This document shows, in pieces, positions 1 to 5,380 of a DNA stretch of 5,706 nucleotides; positions within the stretch are counted from its first letter, which is position 1, and each line of letters opens with the position of its first letter. Origin of the DNA: Alphaproteobacteria bacterium (GTDB lineage Bacteria; Pseudomonadota; Alphaproteobacteria; CAISOG01); NCBI GenBank assembly GCA_018883285.1, contig VEQJ01000087.1, forward strand, positions 1 through 5,706. The letters are read 5' to 3'. Below the pieces are notes generated by a model. It made no database searches, had not been told where the DNA came from, and saw only the letters and a list, made by a program, of their open reading frames with translations. Made by a program: the position numbers and the translations under genes.

Positions 1-153
1 AACTAAGGCTGCATCAATATTGACTTCGCTCATATCGTTGACAATAACCGCTATCTTGCGTCCTTCGCGGTTATTCAAAATATGGTTCAGCAAGGTTGTT
101 TTGCCCGCGCCCAGAAATCCAGAAAGAACAGTAACAGGTATTGGAAAGCTCAT
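1..153 (-). CDS. COG0523/CobW-family GTPase, ZigA-type zinc metallochaperone (5' part only)
   Basis: The first 51 codons are present and the rest runs off the left edge. The protein begins [20 protein letters not shown], so the G1/Walker A motif GFLGAGKT lies at residues 12-19. It is followed by [10 protein letters not shown] at about 38-47, a segment typical of the ZigA/YciC branch of COG0523 proteins. Family members are G3E GTPases that deliver metal to client enzymes, and this branch is commonly zinc-responsive; both points are family knowledge. The ATG at 153-151 has an AAAGG ribosome site nine bases upstream. It lies 62 bp downstream of the PLP/rhodanese gene on the same strand, and the gap shows no second Zur box, so read-through from the Zur-controlled operon is the simplest expression route. 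The CxCC metal motif and C-terminal domain expected of the family lie outside the window. Family assignment is secure; the exact client is unknown. Confidence 0.9.
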   Translation of the reverse strand, partial: MSFPIPVTVLSGFLGAGKTTLLNHILNNREGRKIAVIVNDMSEVNIDAALV

Positions 154-215
154 AATTTGTAACCTTTGTCGCAATAATGGTGTTTAATTATGCCGTATTT
201 ATGCAGGTTCATGAC

Positions 216-1523
216 TTATGCAGCGATTCGGCATGTATCATGCCATGACAAAATGCCGCCTTCGAGATTCCAAGCTTGGCAACCTAATGAGCTTAGGTAA
301 GACGCGTAATGCCTGGAACGCTCGCCGATAGCACAAATAATCAATACTGGTGTATTCGCTGGAAACGGGTTGTTGTTATCGATCCATTTTTCAAACATCT
401 CGACAGGCATGTTGATCGATTGTGGCATGCTGATCACCTGAAAACTGTCGCGCGATCGAATATCAATCATTACAGCGTTTGAATTTTCTCTTTGCCACTG
501 CCCAAAGTTCTCAACTCTGATTACTTTCGCAGGCGGTGCCTTCAGGCTATCGTAGTTTTGAATGCCATTTTCTTTGTTCTGTTCGCCGAATATATGTGGC
601 ATACGCTCTCGAATATAAGAAATATACCATTCCATGCGGTCACAAACGATGAACACAGCCTTTTTGCGTTCCGTCAAATCGTTATCGACCGTTTTCAGGT
701 AGTCCACGGCTGCGGTAAAGTTTGCTCCAGAAGAAGGGCCACATAGCACGCCGCATTGGCGGTTGAGCGTCATCATACCTTCGACAGCTTCCATCGACGA
801 CAAGGCAATATTGGCATCGTAGATCTCTTTTTTGAACAAACCAGTTTCCCACAATTGACCGACCGAACGGATACCAGGGATAAAATGGTTTGGCTTAGAT
901 GTTACGCCGATTGAAATAAAAGCAGGATTATTTTCCCGTAGCTTGCGGGTGATGCCCAGGCTTGATCCAGTGGTGCCAAGACCACCAATAAAATAGTCCA
1001 CCGTTCCCAAGTCATCTAAAATTTCCAGTGCTGTCGTGCTTTCATGAAAATCAGGATTTTTTTCATTGGTAAATTGGCTGGGGAAATAAACTTCACCTGG
1101 ATTGGCGCGGGCTGTGCGTTCGATTAAGAACTGTGGGTCATTCGGATCAGTCGGATCAAAACAATCGCTGGCGGCGGCAATCTCTTCAATTTGTGCCCCT
1201 TGCACCAGCAGGACATCTTTTTGCTCATCAACCTTGGCCAATGCCGCGACCAACTTAAACTTTAAACCATGAATTCCCGCGATGGCTTGCAGTGATTTTG
1301 CTGTATTGCCGCTGGAGTTTTCGTATATGGTTTTGTTGGTTTTTTTCAAATCTTCAAGATCATCTTTGATCATGCCCCAGGCGGTACGATCTTTGACAGA
1401 GCCAAAAGGATTCATCATTTCCAGCTTGGCATAAAGGTCAATATTTTTGAGGCCGGTGATTGCTGGATCAATTTCCAACATTGGCGTGTTGCCGATCAAA
1501 TCGGTCATGGTTTTGACGATCAT
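216..1523 (-). CDS. Cysteine-synthase-like fold-II PLP enzyme fused to a C-terminal rhodanese domain
   Basis: A 435-aa protein in two parts. Residues 1 to about 320 are a cysteine synthase/cystathionine beta-synthase fold: LIGNTPM near the N-terminus, NPFGSVKDR with the PLP lysine K44, the substrate loop SSGNT (70-74), the phosphate-binding loop GGLGTTGSS (180-188) and GPSSGA (262-267), whose serine should contact the pyridine nitrogen. Residues from about 331 to 430 are a rhodanese domain with MIDIRSRDSF (352-361) and an intact active-site loop CAIGERSR, catalytic Cys397. The family does beta-replacement on serine-derived substrates; rhodaneses carry sulfur as a persulfide. A fusion suggests sulfur is handed to the PLP site, which is inference. 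The ordinary O-acetylserine sulfhydrylase is about 310-320 aa, so the extra length is the rhodanese. The start at 1523 is preferred over an in-frame ATG at 1550 because GGAG lies seven bases ahead of it and only one base separates it from the preceding stop. The true nucleophile and substrate are unknown. Confidence 0.9.
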   Translation of the reverse strand: MIVKTMTDLIGNTPMLEIDPAITGLKNIDLYAKLEMMNPFGSVKDRTAWGMIKDDLEDLKKTNKTIYENSSGNTAKSLQAIAGIHGLKFKLVAALAKVDEQKDVLLVQGAQIEEIAAASDCFDPTDPNDPQFLIERTARANPGEVYFPSQFTNEKNPDFHESTTALEILDDLGTVDYFIGGLGTTGSSLGITRKLRENNPAFISIGVTSKPNHFIPGIRSVGQLWETGLFKKEIYDANIALSSMEAVEGMMTLNRQCGVLCGPSSGANFTAAVDYLKTVDNDLTERKKAVFIVCDRMEWYISYIRERMPHIFGEQNKENGIQNYDSLKAPPAKVIRVENFGQWQRENSNAVMIDIRSRDSFQVISMPQSINMPVEMFEKWIDNNNPFPANTPVLIICAIGERSRHYASYLSSLGCQAWNLEGGILSWHDTCRIAA

Positions 1524-1524
1524 G

Positions 1525-3027
1525 CTATTTCTCCAATCTACTGAAATCAATGGGAATATATTTATTGTCTAGTGCCCAATTCCATTTTTCATGATTTTCC
1601 CAGACAGCGACTTTTGTAGCGATTGGCTGCATCAGCGTTGTGCTTTCATTGAAATCCATCGTATAGGGAGCAGTGTTCATAAAACACACGATATCACCCG
1701 CCTGAGGAATGAAATCAGGAAATTGTTTGTTGTATTGCAGTATATCGTAGGACACACAGAGATTGCCCATATAGAACAATCCTTCATCATTCAACTTGTT
1801 TCGTGCAGCATTGCGGTACAACACAACACTTTGCGTTAGGTTTTTGTGGTGCATTGATCGTAAATTGGTCTGGTTCATATCAACGCCGACCAGTTCTTCA
1901 TCCCATGTCGAAGGCTTGTTAAAGTTGACACGACCCAGGGTAATGCCGCATTGGTCAAGCATGGCACGGCCAGGCTCAATATAAAGTTCAAGCAAATTAT
2001 CGCTGATAAGACTGGCGATCTTGGTATTGCCTAGCTTCGGCAATCGCCTGTTAAGCAGATCATCCAGCTCATCGCCTTTTGTTCGTACGCTATAGTGGTT
2101 GAAATAAAGCGGCCCACCTGCAACAACACCGTCATCGTTACGATAACCAAGGCCAGAATTGTTCCAAGTTTGACTGGGGATCTCGTTTTTGACCGATTGC
2201 TTCAAGGCAAGCTGGTATTCATCCCATTCTTCTTGACTGTCAGCATACTGAATAGCGAAGCCACCACCAATATCGATGCCTTTCGGCTGCAGGCCTTTTT
2301 TGCGTGCCAGAAAAGTCAGTTCCAATTGGTTCTCAATCGCAACCAACCGCTGTTCATTGCTGGCACCACTGACATAAAAGGCGAACCCCTGAAAGTCGAT
2401 TTGCTTTTTATGCTCCACCAACCAGTCTAGAACTGCGGGGATATTCTTCACATGAATACCGAATGTGTTGTCTTGCGGGGTGAAGCTGACACGCGGTGAA
2501 TTGAACCCACACAGGCGCACAAAGACCCGTGCCCTGCGCGACAAACCCAGCTTCTTATGCAGGGCAGCGATCAGCTTTAACTCCTCAAAATTGTCAACGT
2601 TCAGCAGCACATCTAGCTGTAAACAGGTCAAAAGATAGTCAAGATTCTTGGGCCCAGTCGCTTCGATACGGTCAGGCGCGAAACCACAACCCAAAGCTTC
2701 TTTTAGGGAATTAGGGGATGAGACATCCAACCCGATAGAAAATAGACTGGCATGACGCAAAAGCGCATTTGATTTGCAAGGTTTGCTGGTATAATAAATA
2801 CGCCCCCGCAAATGATTTTTTTTATAAGCGTCTTGAAAACTTTTGATGTTGTCTTCGATGTTCTGCGGGAAGATAACGTTCAATGGTGAGCCAACGCCAT
2901 CAACTAGCGACAATAGCAAGTCTTTTTGTTCTAGTAGGCGCTGGATGCGTGGATGAATGCGGGGTAGAACACGCGGCTTTACCACACTTTGCTCTGCAAC
3001 CATCTGCCGTTGAGCATAAATTGGCAT
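1525..3027 (-). CDS. Y4yA-type fold-III PLP-dependent enzyme (amino-acid decarboxylase-like)
   Basis: A 500-aa protein of the alanine-racemase-like fold type III, which includes diaminopimelate, ornithine and siderophore-pathway decarboxylases. Visible motifs are YYTSKPCKSNALLR, with K82 as the expected PLP lysine; IDIGGGFA (251-258), the glycine loop that holds the PLP phosphate; EPGRAML (351-357); and GNLCVSYDIL (421-430), where C424 aligns with the catalytic cysteine of the usual C-E-S-x-D motif and D428 is kept. The usual glutamate after the cysteine is valine, and the histidine of the HVGS motif seems replaced by Tyr218 in FYVSGAS. Those changes and the length (typical DAP decarboxylases are about 420 aa) point to the uncharacterised Y4yA subgroup, named after a Sinorhizobium fredii NGR234 protein, rather than LysA. 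Its ATG overlaps the upstream stop by one base (TAATG), with GAGG seven bases upstream. The reaction is probably decarboxylation of an amino acid or adduct, but the substrate is unknown. Confidence 0.85.
   Translation of the reverse strand: MPIYAQRQMVAEQSVVKPRVLPRIHPRIQRLLEQKDLLLSLVDGVGSPLNVIFPQNIEDNIKSFQDAYKKNHLRGRIYYTSKPCKSNALLRHASLFSIGLDVSSPNSLKEALGCGFAPDRIEATGPKNLDYLLTCLQLDVLLNVDNFEELKLIAALHKKLGLSRRARVFVRLCGFNSPRVSFTPQDNTFGIHVKNIPAVLDWLVEHKKQIDFQGFAFYVSGASNEQRLVAIENQLELTFLARKKGLQPKGIDIGGGFAIQYADSQEEWDEYQLALKQSVKNEIPSQTWNNSGLGYRNDDGVVAGGPLYFNHYSVRTKGDELDDLLNRRLPKLGNTKIASLISDNLLELYIEPGRAMLDQCGITLGRVNFNKPSTWDEELVGVDMNQTNLRSMHHKNLTQSVVLYRNAARNKLNDEGLFYMGNLCVSYDILQYNKQFPDFIPQAGDIVCFMNTAPYTMDFNESTTLMQPIATKVAVWENHEKWNWALDNKYIPIDFSRLEK
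1531..1534 (-). promoter_or_regulatory. Ribosome binding site that fixes the start of the PLP/rhodanese gene
   Basis: GGAG on the minus strand lies seven bases before the ATG at 1523-1521, inside the last codons of the upstream decarboxylase-like gene (TAG at 1527-1525). The alternative ATG at 1550 would overlap the upstream gene by 26 bp, and the extra nine residues precede the normal family N-terminus. The layout also suggests translational coupling. Confidence 0.75.
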
Positions 3028-4004
3028 TATGCTGCCTCTTTAGAAGGAGGCATAACATTTCGATAATCGAACTCAGGGTCAATTTGTTGTGTCAAGTCGC
3101 GGCCATAAAGAGCACTTGCCAAGGAATCGGAGGCACGCTTGTGAAAAAACAGCCCCGTCCGTTGGTATTTTTCCCAGTCACGCGGCACTTGCCGTTTCAA
3201 TGTTTCAAGAAGAATTGCAAGCGACGCTAGTGCTTGCTCATCAAAATCACTTAGCTGATACGGTGTTCCACGTTCGGCTTTTTTGAAAGCAAGCTGACCT
3301 TTGAAGCCCGTTAGATAATAACTACCGACATAATTTTTGATAAAACTTTCGTCTTCCTCGTTCTCAATTTTGTTGCCGATAACGAACAGCTTCAAATCGT
3401 GATACTGGCTGTAGTGAACGGCTTGGTCAAAAACAGCCAGTGATTTCTTCGTGGGCTCGCAAACCAAAAATAAGGCGTCAAATCGGCTGGCTAATCCAGA
3501 AGAGGCAAATGGGTCGGCACCCGCACACATATCGGAAACGACAATTTCATTATCATTATCCAGCAGGTGATTAAGGAATGTGCCAAGCGCGCCAGTAAAT
3601 TTGTGATAGCAAGTGGCACCAATATCTGTTTCGGTATGTCCGCCCATGGCAACAAAACGCAAATGCCCTTGCCGCAACATAAAATGCTGACTGATCGGGT
3701 TATCAGCCGCAAGCGTGACAAAGTTAGAGCCACGGCCTGCTGGGGTCGATTCAGTGATCTCTTCAGCATTAGTAATGAATGCGTTGTTTCCAAGCACATA
3801 GGCTTGCAGCTTATCCAATTCTTCGCCTAACCGCGGCAAGGCCTTCAGCTGACTCTCTGGCAAAAATAAATTGTCACCCAAATGCTGGTTGATGTCACCG
3901 TCAATGGCCAGCGTTGGATAGTTTTTCTCGACCACATAGCGGGTAAATAACGCAGCGAGGCTAGTTTTACCGCTGCCACCCTTGCCACAAAATGCTGCTC
4001 TCAT
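3027..4004 (-). CDS. CooC/MinD-like P-loop ATPase (SIMIBI class), metal-maturation type
   Basis: A 325-aa cytoplasmic ATPase. It opens MRAAFCGKGGSGKTS, a deviant Walker A (about residues 7-15) with the signature lysine K8 that marks the MinD/ArsA/NifH/CooC group and implies an ATP-bound dimer. AIDGDINQHLGD (33-44) is the switch I region, VVSDMCAGADPFASS (155-169) corresponds to Walker B/switch II (CooC has DMEAG here), and GNKI (210-213) resembles the base-recognition motif. The overall pattern is closest to CooC, which helps insert nickel into CO dehydrogenase, but no CO dehydrogenase gene is nearby. The metal-binding CxC of CooC is not obvious; the corresponding stretch reads GATCYHKFTGALGTFLNHLL with Cys132-x-His134. 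The start has AGGAAG five bases upstream and lies 24 bp after the 234-aa gene; its stop overlaps the next start. It could energise metal loading of a partner or drive a ligase-like step; which one is inference. Confidence 0.85.
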   Translation of the reverse strand: MRAAFCGKGGSGKTSLAALFTRYVVEKNYPTLAIDGDINQHLGDNLFLPESQLKALPRLGEELDKLQAYVLGNNAFITNAEEITESTPAGRGSNFVTLAADNPISQHFMLRQGHLRFVAMGGHTETDIGATCYHKFTGALGTFLNHLLDNDNEIVVSDMCAGADPFASSGLASRFDALFLVCEPTKKSLAVFDQAVHYSQYHDLKLFVIGNKIENEEDESFIKNYVGSYYLTGFKGQLAFKKAERGTPYQLSDFDEQALASLAILLETLKRQVPRDWEKYQRTGLFFHKRASDSLASALYGRDLTQQIDPEFDYRNVMPPSKEAA

Positions 4005-4028
4005 AAGTTCTTCCTTACAGTAAAAAAA

Positions 4029-4733
4029 CTATCTTTGAATATTTTTTGACATATCAACCGCACCGTCGATTACAACGCTATCGATTGTTACATCAAGAAG
4101 CGGCATTAAGCCTTTCTCAGTTAGGGCTGCCACTCTGTCTTCAGGTTTCAGGTCTAAAAGGCCACGGAAAATTGCCCCCATCCCTTTATCTCGAACCACC
4201 AAGGCCGTGAGTGTGCAACAGGCTGGGCAAGGCAGGCGTGAGTAAGTTACACTCATCGCCTGATGTTGATGCCCCATGGGCAGGCTCGCTTGCTGAAGAA
4301 ATCTATCCCAGTCCCCATTTAGAGTGCGTAGCTCTTGTGCATAATCCTCATCGGCAAGCGACCGATCCAGTACAAGCCCCAGATATGGCGCAGCGAATTG
4401 TGGATATTCATCCATCATGCCAGATACAATCTGGAAAAGGATGTTGCTGCGACTTTCAGCCACCCGCAAGCCCCAAGGAATATCATCGCCTTCTGCATAA
4501 TAATCGTCAGGCAAACGTCCAGTCTGATGGATCGTAAGAACCTCATAGGGGCCGTGAATCCCCTGTAACCGCGATGGGTCATCTTTGCGTTCACTTGCCT
4601 TAAACGCCAACAATTCTTTCATGGCATTTGCCCCAACACCAAATTGGCCAAGGTCAATTCCAAGGTCAATTCGGTGTGGAGTAGCGTTGGTGGCAACTGC
4701 TAAACTTAATGGGTCGTTACTACTAAGGATCAT
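4029..4733 (-). CDS. Hypothetical protein, first gene of the Zur-box operon, with HxH and CxxCC motifs
   Basis: A 234-aa protein that I do not recognise. It has no signal peptide and no convincing membrane segment, so it is probably cytoplasmic. The N-terminal part is mixed hydrophilic and hydrophobic. A candidate metal site lies in the second half: GHQHQ gives His155 and His157, and RLPCPACCTL gives Cys169, Cys172 and Cys173. These are the only cysteines in the protein, and their closeness to the HxH suggests zinc or iron binding; this is inference. The C-terminal third (LLDLKPEDRVAALTEKGLMPLLDVTIDSVVIDGA) looks like a compact alpha/beta segment. The ATG at 4733-4731 has AAAAGG eight bases upstream. 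It is the first gene after the Zur box and promoter and is followed after 24 bp by the ATPase gene, so it probably works with that ATPase as scaffold, substrate or metal carrier. Confidence 0.8.
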   Translation of the reverse strand: MILSSNDPLSLAVATNATPHRIDLGIDLGQFGVGANAMKELLAFKASERKDDPSRLQGIHGPYEVLTIHQTGRLPDDYYAEGDDIPWGLRVAESRSNILFQIVSGMMDEYPQFAAPYLGLVLDRSLADEDYAQELRTLNGDWDRFLQQASLPMGHQHQAMSVTYSRLPCPACCTLTALVVRDKGMGAIFRGLLDLKPEDRVAALTEKGLMPLLDVTIDSVVIDGAVDMSKNIQR

Positions 4734-4741
4734 ATTTTTTA

Positions 4742-4747
4742 CCTTTT
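4742..4747 (-). promoter_or_regulatory. Ribosome binding site of the first operon gene
   Basis: AAAAGG on the minus strand, eight bases ahead of the ATG at 4733. It supports the start of the 234-aa gene and gives a leader of roughly 50 bases if transcription begins just after the -10 element at 4801-4806. Confidence 0.6.
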
Positions 4748-4798
4748 AAAAGTTTATTATTTTGCTTCTGAATTATACAAAACCTATAATTTGACATG

Positions 4799-4815
4799 AC
4801 GTTATAACATAACGT
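4799..4815. promoter_or_regulatory. Predicted Zur operator (perfect 7-3-7 inverted repeat)
   Basis: ACGTTATAACATAACGT is a perfect inverted repeat of two 7-bp arms, ACGTTAT and ATAACGT, around a 3-bp centre. The core GTTAT-NNN-ATAAC matches the Zur box core known from Alpha- and Gammaproteobacteria. It overlaps the -10 and spacer of the predicted promoter, so bound Zur would block RNA polymerase. It lies between zur and the first operon gene. No second copy of the core was found near the zur start or before the COG0523 gene. Confidence 0.85.
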
Positions 4816-4828
4816 GTTAATTCGTCAA
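4801..4828 (-). promoter_or_regulatory. Predicted sigma-70 promoter of the four-gene operon
   Basis: On the minus strand TTGACG (plus 4823-4828) and TATAAC (plus 4801-4806) are separated by 16 bases, a good -35/-10 pair. The Zur box covers the -10 and half the spacer, which fits zinc-dependent repression. A second TATAAT on the minus strand at plus 4772-4777 has no good -35 at the right distance and is the weaker candidate. Confidence 0.6.
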
Positions 4829-4860
4829 CATTTTTTTAAGTCTTTGTTATAATTTGTATT

Positions 4861-5298
4861 TTAAGAGGTTTTTGCCTCTGTGCACTGTTGGCATGTGCCA
4901 AAAACTTCCAACACGGAGGCGCGGGGTTGGAATCCGATTTTTGCTAATTTTAGAGGAATCAGGCTGGCCAGGTCATCGTCGCAAAATTCTTTGGCATCGT
5001 TACAATTATCGCAAATCAAAAGTTGGCAAGCTGTATGCTGTCCTGGGTGATGGCATGGGATATAGGCATTAAGGGCATGCACCTTATGCACCAGACCTTG
5101 CCTTTCTAAAAAATCAATAGACCGATAAACGGTGGCGGGTTTGGGGGAACCAATAGCTTTGAGCCGCAAAACTTCTATCAAGTCATAGGCTTTAATGGGG
5201 GTGTGATTCTGCCATAAATGATCCAAAATTACTTTTCTAATAGGAGTTATTTCTAGGTTTTGCCGTTGGCAGAATGCTGTAATGGTTGTTGGGATCAT
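4861..5298 (-). CDS. zur: Zinc uptake regulator Zur (Fur family repressor)
   Basis: A 145-aa DNA-binding repressor that senses cytoplasmic zinc and represses zinc-acquisition genes when Zn-loaded. The N-terminal winged helix contains the recognition segment KPATVYRSIDFL (about 53-64). The dimerisation half carries the full Zur metal pattern: QGLVHKVHALNAYIPCHHP supplies His71 and Cys82 with nearby histidines 83, 84 and 88; CDNC gives Cys96/Cys99; Glu104 follows; and CQQC gives Cys136/Cys139. This matches the structural Cys4 site and the regulatory H/C/H/E site of E. coli Zur, whose sequence is closely similar here, so Zur is favoured over Fur or PerR. The ATG at 5298-5296 was chosen over an upstream in-frame TTG at 5337-5335; it has no clear Shine-Dalgarno sequence. 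It lies immediately upstream of the Zur-box operon and has no obvious Zur box of its own. Confidence 0.93.
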   Translation of the reverse strand: MIPTTITAFCQRQNLEITPIRKVILDHLWQNHTPIKAYDLIEVLRLKAIGSPKPATVYRSIDFLERQGLVHKVHALNAYIPCHHPGQHTACQLLICDNCNDAKEFCDDDLASLIPLKLAKIGFQPRASVLEVFGTCQQCTEAKTS

Positions 5299-5380
5299 TG
5301 GGTTGTGGCCATAAAAAAGGATGATAGAAATTGGCAAAAGCTATTTTGTATCAGAAGTGTCCAAATGCTAAAAACCATTT

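Noticed and set aside
492..746. Plus-strand open frame of 84 codons
   Set aside because: It lies wholly opposite the PLP/rhodanese gene, whose protein motifs are unmistakable; it has no recognisable family features.
1524..1550. Nine-residue longer N-terminus for the PLP/rhodanese protein
   Set aside because: It would overlap the upstream gene and lacks the good GGAG spacing that the ATG at 1523 has.
2095..2430. Plus-strand open frame of 111 codons
   Set aside because: Antisense shadow of the Y4yA-type gene; the minus strand carries the conserved GGGF and other motifs through this stretch.
1525..3027. Calling the fold-III enzyme LysA (diaminopimelate decarboxylase)
   Set aside because: It is longer than LysA, lacks the HVGS histidine and the C-E-S glutamate, and sits in a zinc-regulated operon instead of a lysine context.
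2883..3230. Plus-strand open frame of 115 codons
   Set aside because: Spans the junction of the two well-supported minus-strand genes and has no promoter, ribosome site or family resemblance.
3491..3799. Minus-strand open frame of 102 codons
   Set aside because: Same strand but different frame within the ATPase gene; composition is typical of an out-of-frame shadow.
4211..4537. Plus-strand open frame of 108 codons
   Set aside because: Antisense to the 234-aa gene, which has the ribosome site, promoter and operon spacing in its favour.
4843..4857. Possible second Zur half-site (GTTATAATTTG) next to the zur stop
   Set aside because: Only one arm matches GTTAT; the other side does not form ATAAC, so it is not supported as an operator.
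4734..4863. Terminator between zur and the operon
   Set aside because: The only good stem is the Zur-box repeat itself, which is AT-rich and not followed by a T run on the minus strand.
5299..5337. TTG-initiated 13-residue extension of Zur
   Set aside because: The extension (MPISIILFYGHNP) has no counterpart in Zur proteins, and the TTG has no ribosome site; the ATG at 5298 gives the normal family length.
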